Assembly: GCA_027082875.1 (NCBI GenBank)
Contig: JALWTK010000144.1
Location: 1 to 45,333 of the forward strand
DNA: 45,333 nt
Direction of reading: 5' to 3'
Source: Sulfurimonas sp.
GTDB taxonomy: Bacteria > Campylobacterota > Campylobacteria > Campylobacterales > Sulfurimonadaceae
The notes below the pieces were generated by a model. That model was not told the DNA's origin, ran no database searches, and was given only the letters and a program-made list of their open reading frames with translations. The position numbers and the translations under genes were made by a program. This document shows, piece by piece, positions 12,001 through 18,509 of this stretch; the first letter of the stretch is position 1; every line of letters starts with the position of its first letter.

Positions 12001-13483
12001 TACTATTGTTTCCACTATCCCCACTGAGAATATCATCACCCTCTCCACCATGAAGAATATCATCATTTGCACCAGAGGAGAGTGTATCATTACCCTTACC
12101 ACCTACTAGTGTATCTTTCCCCTCAAAAGAGGTGACAGTATCATTACCAACACCGCCATACACTTCAGAATTACCATGAGAAGCTAAAATTTCATTATTA
12201 TTAGCATCTTTTGGAAAAATAACATTAAAACTATTTTCACCGGCTGGATTAGGTACAAACTGTGCAAGATACTCCTGATCACTTCCCGTAAAATCCTCTC
12301 TATTCCAAATAATAATTTTTGGTGTCACTAACATTTTTAGTGTCTCACCTTTAAGTGTTGTAATATCAGGAGTGTCTACAACCTGTCCAGGACTTAGATT
12401 AGCCTTATCAAATGTAGAAGTATAATCTACACTTAACTCTTTTGCTGCAAGAGAGATATCTGCTCGATATGTAATAGTAAAGTATGCCCTTCCTGTAGTT
12501 TTATCTACATAAAAACCATTCTCTGCACGACCATCAACTTGAGAGAGTATCCCATTATCTGCACCTATTATCTTTATCTCTTGTGTAAGACCAGAGACCT
12601 TGATATTACTAATACCAAAACCTTGTGGTTGCTCTGGAAGAATAGAAATATCACGGGATAACCAGACACCATCATCTGTAAAATATTCAGGATTATCTGC
12701 ATTAATGCGTATAGGGGCACTACTCTTTGAGTAGTCTAAAAATTCTCCTTGTAGTTGTACTTCAGGTGTACCATCCAGTGATCCAGATGCACTTCCACTA
12801 CCTCCATCCACTTCGGTAACCACACCATCAATCACTGTTTCACTTTTTGCAGTGTTTACTGATATACCTGTAGCTTTTAGCCCAGCCTCTACAGCATTAT
12901 TTACAGCACTAATGTTGATATTTACAGGATTATCATCTGTTGGTTTATAAATCGCATTAAAATCATTTACAGGGGCTTCTTCTTGAAGCTTTGCACTCTC
13001 CTGTGCAGGTGCATCATTATCTTTAAGTTTCGTTTGTGTCTTTGCTTGAGAATTATCTAAAATCATCGAAAAATTCTGATTCTCTTCAGCGGGAGCACTC
13101 TCTTTTGTGTCAGAAAAATCATCTGAAAGTTTTACGAAATCATCTGTTACTACAGACTCTACAGGTGCCTCTTTTACGTCATCTATTTGCGAGAGTATGT
13201 CATTGATGCTTATTGATCCTGAAGGGAAATTCACTGAGACATCATTGTTAGTAAATGCGAGAAGTCCCATTGAAACAAAGGTAAGTGTACCACCAGAAGG
13301 GATTTTTGCGACTATATCTCCCCCTACTATCTGGTAAGTGGCCTTGTCCATATTTTGCATAATATCAATGCTATCACTTGGACGAACGAAGACCTGCATA
13401 TCTTCACCCGCTTTAGGGAGATCTTTGATAACTATTTTTTTATTGTCGTAAACTACTGCTTCAGAATTTTTAACATTTTGCAT
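1..13483 (-). CDS. Giant RTX (hemolysin-type Ca-binding repeat) extracellular protein/adhesin, 3' end outside window (at least 4494 codons)
   Basis: Reverse-strand frame from ATG at 13483-13481 (MQNVKNSEAVVYDNKKIVIKDLPKAGEDMQVFVRPSDS...) preceded by GCGAGGT. Same frame checked at about 11.0-13.4 kb, 9.3, 6.0, 2.5, 0.6 kb and at the left edge, always giving GGxGxDxLxGG/IENIxGS/VDYS-type repeats. Not every codon was checked. Absent from the ORF track, probably because it has no stop inside the window. Confidence 0.93.
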   Translation of the reverse strand, partial: MQNVKNSEAVVYDNKKIVIKDLPKAGEDMQVFVRPSDSIDIMQNMDKATYQIVGGDIVAKIPSGGTLTFVSMGLLAFTNNDVSVNFPSGSISINDILSQIDDVKEAPVESVVTDDFVKLSDDFSDTKESAPAEENQNFSMILDNSQAKTQTKLKDNDAPAQESAKLQEEAPVNDFNAIYKPTDDNPVNINISAVNNAVEAGLKATGISVNTAKSETVIDGVVTEVDGGSGSASGSLDGTPEVQLQGEFLDYSKSSAPIRINADNPEYFTDDGVWLSRDISILPEQPQGFGISNIKVSGLTQEIKIIGADNGILSQVDGRAENGFYVDKTTGRAYFTITYRADISLAAKELSVDYTSTFDKANLSPGQVVDTPDITTLKGETLKMLVTPKIIIWNREDFTGSDQEYLAQFVPNPAGENSFNVIFPKDANNNEILASHGNSEVYGGVGNDTVTSFEGKDTLVGGKGNDTLSSGANDDILHGGEGDDILSGDSGNNSIDGGDGLDTIDYSFVSDAGGVSIDLNKHSAVSAGVSDTITTIERVIGSNQNDTIIGDALINTLLGADGNDSLDGGAGDDLLRGQAGDDDLIGGQGNDTLLGGTSADTLLGGDGNDTLLGESGNDTLYYDKGSDTLDGGTGSDTLDFKNFTGGVEASLYQGSVTIDNGPDDDLITNIEILNGSVENDTLTGGNDNNTLYGNSGDDTLDGSDGNDVLHGDDGEDRIIGGKGADTLDGNDGDDYLKGEEGADLIDGGAGVDTADYSGEGAITTTLFDNGGVSTVNVVGGDSDQIQNIENIKGSAFGDDIISGNSTINILNGAAGDDTLLGGAGNDTLIGSDGDDLLSGEAGNDRLEGGRGSDTASFENEGAVTVNLSDADVKASIANATIETDTLIDIENIRGSKVQSDTITGNQLDNTLSGLGGDDTLVSLGGNDSLLGGDGNDILDAGDGEDTLRGDAGSDTLSGGRGNDIIDGGAGIDTVSYSTSSSAVEVDLTSGTADGDGRDTLLDIENIIGSLNGDTLVGNNDINIINASDGDDSISASGGDDTVFGEAGDDTLSGGRGDDTLDGGVGIDTADYTGEGSVIINLNDDGAQTFASVSGADTDSLENIENITGSAIANDTLIGNNLSNTLTGNGGNDTLDGDKGDDILFGGDGNDLFINRQGNAGYDSIDGGANIDTVDYSAVTNAIRVDLSLGGANVSDDGEGTTDSLSNIENIIASANNDSVSGDAQANVLTGNAGSDILVGNDGADTLYGGTEDDTLSGNLGNDLLVGGIGKDTVDYSTSATGINLDLVSGTAIGEGTDVVKEIENVIGSELKDTLSTDSGVNTINAGSGDDTVFALGGADVIDGGAGNDLLSGGDANDVITGGSGDDTLRGGLGSDTLDGGTNATSGIGDTADYSDTNFAIDNSTAFTTVTQSIDTDTLTNIENIKGSTANDTIQGTSGDNILEGYIGDDTLIYDLGNDTIDGGQGLDEIDFSSYDRDLIASINGGVVSVTGGPDSDTITNMEIVRGSTHNDTITSGANDNTLFGGSGDDRLTGGDGADELDGGADIDTAVYSSEGAITLTLDGANFTSVNVSGGSSDKIKNIENIAGSNTGNDTIIGDSKLNILEGQGGNDDLSGAIGDDTLDGGEGNDTLTGGAGDDLLKGGTGVDTANYADESAISVSLQDSGDTTVTINNPTPDTDTLSSIENITGSNSGDDIIRGNDQDNIFKGLAGDDTLEGRAGDDTLDGGLGSDTVSYENATTSVDVNLVTGVATGDGTDTLIAVENIIGSVQSDTLVGNTSANIIAGLAGDDSIVGDKGNDTIDGGDGSDTVDFRTEGKIIATLGTDGSETTVVIEGGDQDKIRNVENIIGSAIADDTITGNNLANVLQGLGGRDTLTGGAGTDSLVGGDGNDSLDGGADNDTLVGDAGNDILRGGSGDDIINAGADSDLIEGGAGLDTVDGGDGQDTMDYTNAAVSNIEVDLSQNGVNVTKDGDGSTDELTAVENIIGTTNTSGDTIIGSSEDNTLSGLAGDDTLYGKAGADALLGGDGADILRGGLGSDNLDGGNGLNDTADFSDLSNSVTLTLDGSSNSVAQILGGDNDLVVNIENIIGSSIDDTLSGDTNVNKLEGLAGADTLRGNAGSDTLLGGAGDDTLFGGTGDDFIGGGKDTFATSNSGTDTVSYSDVSSSVNVDLVAGTGTGADIGSDTLVEIENITGSTAGDILRGDSGKNIITAGSGSDTITGLGGGDTLYGNSGDDVFRDDISGATIIGGVDGQLSGDTVDYSSEADNLSVSLRIGSATDGTLVDTVSEIENVTTGSGDDTLIGDANDNTLDGTSGVDTVDFSGASLAVTANLTTETAVGDGIDTLLNIENLIGTSGADNFTGESGANVLEGRIGNDTLSGEAGDDTLKGGDGDDLLKGGAGKDYIYGGDESSDSSSQDTADYSDQKNSVDIDLTRAQTDDATAKVQDDGSGSVDYLYGIENITGSTAGDSIVGDTNANTLKGGTGDDILSANAGDDLVEGEAGVDTLSGGDGSDTLQGGADNDTLFGGAGNDLLDGGTGSADWLDYSDVNSGGSGVNVDLLANTATDGQGGNDTVNNLENVRGTSDGDTVQGDLKNNILEGLAGSDILKAGGGDDTVLGGTEDDIIYGEAGSDSLLGEVGDDTLSGGDGVDYIYGGDVTTDTGNDTASYADVLGSGIKVDLTNDNSSPANAKVTNDGYDNVDYLYGIENITGTNSVDTIVGDSIANTLLGSDGADTLYGGAGDDSIDGGAHDDILRGDAGNDTLVGGSGLDTADYSQATNAIKVDLDNPVGGFNVTDDGESGQDSLSGIENIIGSNVNASDTIVGDATNNVISGLDGDDTLKGGSGLDTLDGGLGNDTLFGGADADTLVGGAGSNDIVDYSDVTANGVKVDLEAGTATGDGNDILSTIEDIRGSAQDDTLTGNTGINTIFAGAGDDLLEGGEKALLSTDDDLFYGEDGDDTLRGDAGSDTLYGGDATTDTGSDTADYSNVTTATGIDADLTRATQQVAEDGYGTKDTLYGIENISGSNNDDLIKGSDIASELNVLSGNDGDDSFKTSDGQDSIIGGAGKDTINYSAITSGTGIVLDFDVLGEEKSITKTTGTGSYNDLVQTVEVVVGTDYKDTFTGGSGNDEFYGGNANDTFGGNSGADTLVGEAGDDILRGDADNDDLQGGVGNDTLIGGSGDDLMDGGTDLDGKDVDVADYTSAATKISLDLVNSKVVGSDTGTDTLSNIELILATNYEDTLVGDSGVNILDGRGANDTIVGQGGDDTLIGYSGGDTINGGEGSDLLIGGSDTNDKDTVGFNEFSGTTDVQNVVSVDLEGNSASVISIVRTDNTTTDTYSFDINGQTISYAAQSGDTGNLVISKLYDALVAANLTDIKQVNDISNTPNIDTYEQSHRLLIMDTSSGQTGFTIANVTNLVETASGTANDGTSIDYLFDFDNIKGSDIQGANVGDTLTGNSGDNKIYAGEGDDTIFSTTGADYLDGEGDTKGLTNPDGGDWVDYSNQSTSRVNVQLDAGNGDGTGVDNFTNTLINIENIRGTDAVVGDTIVGDANNNIIEGGDNNNNADTDANYETLAGGAGDDTIYGEGGRDIISGNSGDDTLYGGDASDRFYGGTGADTYVGGAGYDYVYYNGDDGTNTAISIDLTTNTIDAHGDSGDGTVVYQEVEYIFGSDGGDDYFKGDANSTNAIAFNGLNGADTIIGGAGNERLIGEDGNDLLTGGDGNDILSGQANDDTFFSQKGVDTISGGSGTDLIDFKDTSTIGTAGATAIEVDLRATYDINGTNYGTITDNGFGEASYILGVENINATDGNDIFTGDANKNIVNLYGGDDTFFISDGADTVTGGSNNTVLAGSISGSTYSDGNGGDWIDGSLGGSGSIFLNSFDGIGSPSGSHSGFENMRGSSGANTLKADNNDNSVIALGGNDTLLGLGGNDYLDGGSGNDKAAYDGYLSSGDSPSGIVYHGDDLITNSAGDAVKTVADGFGTTDYLVSIETIEGSTNSDTFYGSSTTDAATGNSANDTFLSGGGYDSFVASLGDDYIDGAVSGGAANSVVDYSLIKDGSSVVVSDAALVLDLSAQSAAVTTASGDFTDTLINMKNVIATNNDDTLTGSTADNSLYGLDGNDTFIATDGNDTYDGGDGLGDWVDYSAATTQIKIDLAVGSTSKGINGSSDGLNSIENVETGNKSDKIVASTADNIIIANAGDDSITSNDGTNIFYGDDATDTTTNDGTQDTISYDFEDTGRGVTVDLANSTATNAYNKTDTLYNFENVVGSANADTIVGNDLSNSIIGGAGNDTITGGAGSDTLLGAAGDDIFKFINSEFGGDVEVNGGDDIDTIKITDTAAILDGDFANVAQVEAVDLTANADSVELGVNAQATGISTVTAGAGNDTISYTDASSVSADNIDGGTGTDTLFANSAEAYDFSATTLTSIEELKFYQGATDQAITIDADQASGVSTFTGNSGQINSIDVETTATTTDVDLSSGLSNVEKTI
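830..12170 (-). repeat. Tandem RTX modules, about 250-400 bp each, inside the giant CDS
   Basis: Recurrent plus-strand motif atattttctat (encoding IENI) about every 300 bp, each followed by GxxxxDTIxGD...GGxGDDxLxGG...DYS. Diverged tandem copies. Confidence 0.85.
3225..3560 (-). other. Non-RTX insert domain within the giant RTX protein
   Basis: Translation VVSVDLEGNSASVISIVRTDNTTTDTYSFDINGQTISYAAQSGDTGNLVISKLYDALVAANLTDIKQVNDISNTPNIDTYEQSHRLLIMDTSSGQTGFTIANVTNLVE lacks the GGxGxD pattern seen on both sides. Boundaries approximate. Confidence 0.6.
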
Positions 13484-13769
13484 ACTATTATACCTCGCAT
13501 TTTAGAGACTATCATTCATTAATTATACCATTAATTTATGTTATATTTATCACTATGAAAACTACAAACTTGTACAAGTACCTATTATATGGCTTTTTAG
13601 AGCATAAATTTTCTACATTTTAGATACTATTACAAAAGCAATTAAAATGCCAACACATTATTTCAAGCCTTTTTATAAGAGATAACTTAAAAAACAAAGA
13701 AGTTAAGAAATAGACATCAGTTTATGACAATTATATTTCAAAGAACGATGCAAGATGAAATTCTTGCAG

Positions 13770-13844
13770 AGTTTGATTTTTTAAATACTCTATTTTTAAC
13801 TCAGTTTCTAGAATTTGAGTCAAGAGTATTTTGATAATCAAACT
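13770..13844. repeat. Long imperfect inverted repeat/hairpin upstream of the RTX gene
   Basis: agtttgat(13770-13777)/atcaaact(13837-13844), aaatactct(13783-13791)/agagtattt(13823-13831), actca(13799-13803)/tgagt(13816-13820), with ttctagaa at the centre. Confidence 0.7.
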
Positions 13845-13847
13845 ATA

Positions 13848-13870
13848 GAGAAAACTATATAGTTTTTCTC
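13848..13870. repeat. Near-palindrome gagaaaactatatagtttttctc
   Basis: Arms gagaaaact/agtttttctc pair with one extra T; directly adjacent to the 13770-13844 hairpin. Confidence 0.5.
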
Positions 13871-13990
13871 CACAAGGGATTAACCCTTCGGGCGATATTT
13901 TGGTTAACAATTTAGTATGTAATAGCTTTATAAATATTGCTATTATGATTTGATTTAAGTACTAACTTGGGATCTTTAAATTATCACTGT

Positions 13991-15238
13991 TTATGACTTT
14001 AAAAATACACGATTTGGATCGTAAGGTACATTGTATTTCACTATAGAATAGATGATTACAGCTATCTTCCTAGATACTGCAATAAGAGCTTCTTTTTTAG
14101 ACTTACCTTGTGAGCGTTTAGTATCATAGAGTTGCTTTAGTTGGGTGTTATGAATTAAACAACTCACAGCACTCATATATAAAGCATGTTTTGCTAGTGG
14201 CGAACCTCTTTTTGAGAGATGACCTATATGTTTAGAGTTACCAGAACTATTTTCAGTTGGAAAGAGTCCTAGATATCCTATAAGCTTAGGTATGCTTGGA
14301 AACCTCGTCAGGTCTCCACACTCACTAATAAGTGCAGCAATAGTTTTTTCAGCAACACCAGGTATCGTCTTAAGATTAGCTAGCAAACTATCAGCCTTTT
14401 GAATCTCAATACCAGCTTCATCAACAGTAGTTTCTACTGATGAGTTTTTAAGAAGTGAGAGTATCTCTGACTCAATAATATCAAGTTCACTAAGATACAT
14501 CTTAAGAAGCCTAATAGTACTGCGAATAGCTATTGCTCTAGCATCTTTAGCCTTACCTGAATAGATAGACTCCCTTGAGAGTTCTAAAAGCTGGAAAGCC
14601 TTGCTCTGAGTAAAATTATTCCCCTGAATATGGCGAAACAACTTTAAGATTCTGTCGACACTACTATGCTTATAGTGATGCGCAGTAGGATACTTATCAA
14701 GTAACACTAACCCTGTCACACTAAATGGCTTTAAAAACCCTTCAAGCTCTGGAAAGGTTACAGTTATCTGAGTAAGTATTCTCTTCTTAACATCTTTCAT
14801 ATCAGCTTGGATAGTACTTCTATTGCGATAGAGTGTTCTAAGAGATTGATATTCATCATCTGTGATATAACCAGAACTGAATTTACCACTTTTTAGAAGT
14901 AGTGCTATCACAAGTGAATCTATCTCATCATTCTTTACTTTTTTCAATGTTATCTGCTCTCTATACCTAGTTGTCTGGAATGGATTCAATAGTTTAACAA
15001 GATATGCTTTAGACTTTAGAAACTCTTGGAGATTTTCACCATATATTCCAGTCGCTTCAAGCCCAATAGTAAATTCACTTTTATCTAAAGTGATACTATC
15101 AAGTATCGTAAGTAACTTCTCAAACCCTTTAGCATCATTGTTGATTTTAAAAGGCTTGTTAATAACTTTGGTCTCATCATCATCAATGACTGAAACAACA
15201 TGGAAACTCTTGGCAATATCAATTCCTACATAATACAT
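13991..15238 (-). CDS. IS110-family transposase (DEDD N-terminal plus Transposase_20-like C-terminal)
   Basis: ORF 13991..15295. Likely real start is the internal Met giving MYYVGIDIAKSFHVVSVID. C-terminal GVAEKTIAALISECGDLTRFPS...GYLGLFPTENSSG...HLSKRGSPLAKHALYMSA. Confidence 0.92.
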   Translation of the reverse strand: MYYVGIDIAKSFHVVSVIDDDETKVINKPFKINNDAKGFEKLLTILDSITLDKSEFTIGLEATGIYGENLQEFLKSKAYLVKLLNPFQTTRYREQITLKKVKNDEIDSLVIALLLKSGKFSSGYITDDEYQSLRTLYRNRSTIQADMKDVKKRILTQITVTFPELEGFLKPFSVTGLVLLDKYPTAHHYKHSSVDRILKLFRHIQGNNFTQSKAFQLLELSRESIYSGKAKDARAIAIRSTIRLLKMYLSELDIIESEILSLLKNSSVETTVDEAGIEIQKADSLLANLKTIPGVAEKTIAALISECGDLTRFPSIPKLIGYLGLFPTENSSGNSKHIGHLSKRGSPLAKHALYMSAVSCLIHNTQLKQLYDTKRSQGKSKKEALIAVSRKIAVIIYSIVKYNVPYDPNRVFLKS

Positions 15239-15484
15239 CTTATTAATCCTTGTCGTGTAATCTTTAGTTGTCCAGATACTTCTATCTGGATTCACAGCCT
15301 CGTTAATCTATATGCAGTGAGTGCTAAGTAATACAGCTACTCCCACAGCTTTTTTATAAGTGATTAACAACTAAAGATATCAACAGGCTTAATTGATGTA
15401 GTCAATAGAAATATACGTCTATTGCTATAAGGAGAAAAATGTTGTTATATCTAAAGTCATAGACTATGATAGTTACAAGATTTG
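15239..15484 (-). ncRNA. Candidate bridge-RNA-encoding noncoding end of the IS110 element
   Basis: About 250 nt of noncoding sequence between transposase start and inverted repeat, with stem-loops (8-bp stem tccagata-cttc-tatctgga at 15271-15290; caatag/ctattg at 15403-15424). RNA identity inferred from family knowledge. Confidence 0.45.
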
Positions 15485-15591
15485 AAGTTAGTACTTCAAT
15501 CTTAACAGAGTAATACATCTTTGATTTAAAGTCAAAAAAACTTTGAAAAAAGATGGGTTACTCATAAAAGAAATTATACGAGGAGTCTATT

Positions 15592-15801
15592 ATGTGCTTA
15601 CTTATTGCAAGTGCTATTTTATTTGGAGCATATAGCTTTTACATGGATGGATATATTTTACAGGCAATTATTAGCACAGTAATTGCCTTTTTACTGTATG
15701 GCTTTTTCACCTACCGTATGATCAAAAATCGTAAGTGTATTTTTGGGGATAAAGCTGACTGTAATAGAGAAGCAAATGAGAAACTTCAAAAGAAATCTTA
15801 A
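15592..15801 (+). CDS. Small putative membrane protein
   Basis: ORF with good SD (cgaggag) and hydrophobic segments LLIASAILFGAYSFYM / LQAIISTVIAFLLYGFF. Confidence 0.7.
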   Translation: MCLLIASAILFGAYSFYMDGYILQAIISTVIAFLLYGFFTYRMIKNRKCIFGDKADCNREANEKLQKKS

Positions 15802-15871
15802 AGTTTCAAATTTATGTGGAATTATTACGCTATAATTCTGGTCAAATTTCAAAGAAAGTGGGTGATGTGAT

Positions 15872-16084
15872 ATGCCAGGTATTATACTACGCCATGATGA
15901 CAACTTTGACGCTTCTTACAGACGTTTCAAAAAGCAGACTGACCGTAACTTAATCGTTACTGAAGCTCGTGCTCGCCGTTTCCACGAAACGGAAACTGAA
16001 AAACGTAAAAAGTTCAAAATTGCTTCTCGCAAAAAAATGCTTAAGCGTCTTTATATGATGAGACGTTACGAATCACGCCTGTAA
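15872..16084 (+). CDS. rpsU: 30S ribosomal protein S21
   Basis: [49 protein letters not shown]... Confidence 0.95.
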   Translation: MPGIILRHDDNFDASYRRFKKQTDRNLIVTEARARRFHETETEKRKKFKIASRKKMLKRLYMMRRYESRL

Positions 16085-16109
16085 ACGATTCTCCTTCGGG
16101 AGTTCGTTT
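16083..16109 (+). terminator. Rho-independent-like hairpin after rpsU
   Basis: aaacga-tt-ctcc-ttcg-ggag-t-tcgttt stem-loop directly at the rpsU stop. Confidence 0.65.
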
Positions 16110-16145
16110 CTCTACAACAAAAAACTTCAAGACTATCTTTTCTTC

Positions 16146-17435
16146 CTAAAACTCTATGCCTAGACCTACTAGTATCTGAAAATCATTTTTAAATGGTATC
16201 TCTCCATTTGACTTGGCTTCAGGATCATTCACATAATCCCAAATCCCAGTAATATCAAAATCAAGCCATGAGAGCAGTTCATTTTCTAAGGTTAAAAGCA
16301 TATGGTGTTTAAATAGACCAGCATTTTTATTAGTTAAGGTCATTTTATAGTCAAACTTTAACTCGCTGATCTTATTAAGATCTAAATCCATTTTTGTACT
16401 CATCTCTAGTGCTGCTGAACTAACCTTAGCAGTATCAACATTAGGAACAGTTACATACTCCGTATATAAAAATGCTGGGCCCCCTGAGAAGCTCCACTCA
16501 AAATATTTACGATCATAGAGTGTATACCCAACACCTAAACCAGCAGTCATCTGAGTAGCTATATTTTTATATATATCGGTATAGTATTCTGAGAATAGTG
16601 GTGTCCAAAAGTATTTTCTCGTAAGGTAAATATCATATTTTTGACTGAGTCTATGATCCCTACTTGTCTCTACATTATTTTTGGCAGAGACACGCCCAAG
16701 GTAACTAAATTCAAGACATGATGTCGCTGTTCTTCGCTTGAAGTCTCCTTTAGCAGCATAGTCATATTGGTCAGAATTTCCCTTCCGAAGATCAAAACTA
16801 AAACTAATATTGCCGCTCCAGTAGTTACGCTCATGATCTCCATCTGGGGCAAAAGATATGATATCTTTTTTCTTAAACTCATAACTATTATCCCCTTGAA
16901 TAATAGTTACATGTCCATCTTTCATGCGCATAATTCCTGGAAAAGAGGCAAGGTTCTCAATATTTACATTAATAATATGATAACTTTTAATTTCCACTAC
17001 ATCATCAAAGTCAAATGTGTAAAGCCCTATCTCATCACTATCAAACTCTAACTCTTTGTCAAATAATGCTTTAATCTCTCCCTTAAACCACTCTCCACTC
17101 TTTGTTTTTATCCAGTCATATTTTACAGGGCTAGGAGAGAGATCCTCCCATCGCTCTTGCATTTTTGATATATCTACAGTACCATGCTTATCTATGTTTT
17201 CAACTACATCTTCTAGTTTTACACGGGAGAGCTTTTTTTTGTCGGACTCTTTAGCTTTTTTACGAATGGCATCATCACTCAAACCCGACTCATCTTTGAC
17301 CACTATAACATCTTCACTTGGCCTCTCTATATCCTCTTGAGTAGATATGCTACTATTATCATCAAGTGTAGCTGTTGTAGTATTATGTTCCGCATAGAGG
17401 GAGAGAGAGATAAGTAGAAGAAGAAGCTGTTTCAT
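16146..17435 (-). CDS. DUF481-like outer membrane protein
   Basis: Signal peptide; WIKTKSGEWFKGEIKAL..., repeated beta-strand pattern, C-terminal ...ILVGLGIEF. Confidence 0.7.
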   Translation of the reverse strand: MKQLLLLLISLSLYAEHNTTTATLDDNSSISTQEDIERPSEDVIVVKDESGLSDDAIRKKAKESDKKKLSRVKLEDVVENIDKHGTVDISKMQERWEDLSPSPVKYDWIKTKSGEWFKGEIKALFDKELEFDSDEIGLYTFDFDDVVEIKSYHIINVNIENLASFPGIMRMKDGHVTIIQGDNSYEFKKKDIISFAPDGDHERNYWSGNISFSFDLRKGNSDQYDYAAKGDFKRRTATSCLEFSYLGRVSAKNNVETSRDHRLSQKYDIYLTRKYFWTPLFSEYYTDIYKNIATQMTAGLGVGYTLYDRKYFEWSFSGGPAFLYTEYVTVPNVDTAKVSSAALEMSTKMDLDLNKISELKFDYKMTLTNKNAGLFKHHMLLTLENELLSWLDFDITGIWDYVNDPEAKSNGEIPFKNDFQILVGLGIEF

Positions 17436-17438
17436 TAA

Positions 17439-18509
17439 TTAAAGCTTTCCATACATCTCATTATAGAAGTTGAGTGCATATCTATCGCTCATACTTGCTA
17501 TATAATCTGCTATCACCCTATGTTTTTTTCGTGTTTGGAGCTGTTTATAGTAAAACTCTGGAAGCATTTTCTCATCTTCCATCAGTCCATGATAAAGACC
17601 TTTGATCGCCTGTTTTCCAGCATACATTTTTCTCACTATATTTTTATGCTGATACATTTTACGAAAAAGCAATTTTTTAAGTTTTTTGAGTTGTGTCTCT
17701 AGCTCTTTTTCTAGTCCTATAGGCATCTCATTATCTGTATCTTCTAAACGCGGTGTAGAGTACTCTAGGAGTGAGTAGACAAGATGATTTATAAGGTGAG
17801 AGCTAAAACGGTAACGAAACATCTCATCATTCTCTTCGCCAACACCTTCAGCCTCTACTTTAGCAAGTATCTCACGAGCAAGTTCACTCTCCTTTAAGTC
17901 CTCAAAACTTATAAGTCCAGAGTTTACACCATCATCTATATCGTGACTAGTATAAGCTATCTCATCGGCACGGTCAACTATCATCGCTTCAAAAGATGGA
18001 TGTTTATCAAGGTTAAACTGTTCATGGATTATAGGAGGTAAAAAGGATTTATGGTAGGGATAGGAGTGTTTTAAAATACCCTCAAGTGTAGCAAAAGTGA
18101 GGTTGAGTCCATCGAAATTTTTATAACGCTGCTCAAGAGTAGTCACTACACGAAAGCTTTGAAAGTTATGCTCAAAACCATTAGAAAAACCATCAGCTTT
18201 TAAACACTCATCTAAGGTATCTCCACCGACATGCCCAAAAGGAGTGTGCCCTAGATCATGAGCAAGTGCTATCGCCTCAGCTAAAGACTCATTAAGTCCA
18301 AGTTCTGAGGTGATAGAGCGAGCGATTTGAGAGACCTCTATAGAGTGAGTAAGTCGAGTTCGAAAAAAATCACCCTCATGATTTAAAAAAACCTGTGTTT
18401 TATACTCTAGCTTTCTAAAGGAGCCTGAGTGAATAATACGATCTCTATCACGTGCATAAGGATTACGAAAATCCTTATCTATCTTATGAAATCTCTCTTG
18501 AGGCTGCAT
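17439..18509 (-). CDS. dgt: Deoxyguanosinetriphosphate triphosphohydrolase (HD domain)
   Basis: RDRDRIIHSGSFRKLEYKTQVF...RTRLTHSIEVSQIAR...AHDLGHTPFGHVGGDTLDE. Confidence 0.92.
   Translation of the reverse strand: MQPQERFHKIDKDFRNPYARDRDRIIHSGSFRKLEYKTQVFLNHEGDFFRTRLTHSIEVSQIARSITSELGLNESLAEAIALAHDLGHTPFGHVGGDTLDECLKADGFSNGFEHNFQSFRVVTTLEQRYKNFDGLNLTFATLEGILKHSYPYHKSFLPPIIHEQFNLDKHPSFEAMIVDRADEIAYTSHDIDDGVNSGLISFEDLKESELAREILAKVEAEGVGEENDEMFRYRFSSHLINHLVYSLLEYSTPRLEDTDNEMPIGLEKELETQLKKLKKLLFRKMYQHKNIVRKMYAGKQAIKGLYHGLMEDEKMLPEFYYKQLQTRKKHRVIADYIASMSDRYALNFYNEMYGKL

Larger units (their letters stand above)
13952..15501 (-). mobile_element. IS110-family insertion sequence (true ends may lie slightly outside the inverted repeats)
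   Basis: IS110-type transposase flanked by an inverted repeat: gatttaagtactaactt (13952-13968) versus aagttagtacttcaatc (15485-15501), 16/17 complementary. Confidence 0.8.

Noticed and set aside
459-12109. Numerous plus-strand ORFs (for example 10590..11219, 6291..6701, 2483..2935)
   Set aside because: Low-complexity SPP/STIS-rich shadows antisense to the RTX repeat gene; no start signals or recognisable domains.
1-13400. Regularly spaced repeats suggesting a CRISPR array
   Set aside because: Repeats are diverged, in-frame protein-coding units of about 300 bp with no constant short repeat or unique spacers; no cas genes nearby.
15239-15295. First 19 residues of track ORF 13991..15295 (MNPDRSIWTTKDYTTRINK)
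   Set aside because: IS110 transposases normally begin just before the GIDIAK motif; this stretch overlaps a strong hairpin and is more likely noncoding.
16767-17340. Plus-strand ORFs 16767..17051 and 17056..17340
   Set aside because: Antisense to the well-supported DUF481-like gene; no RBS or domain.
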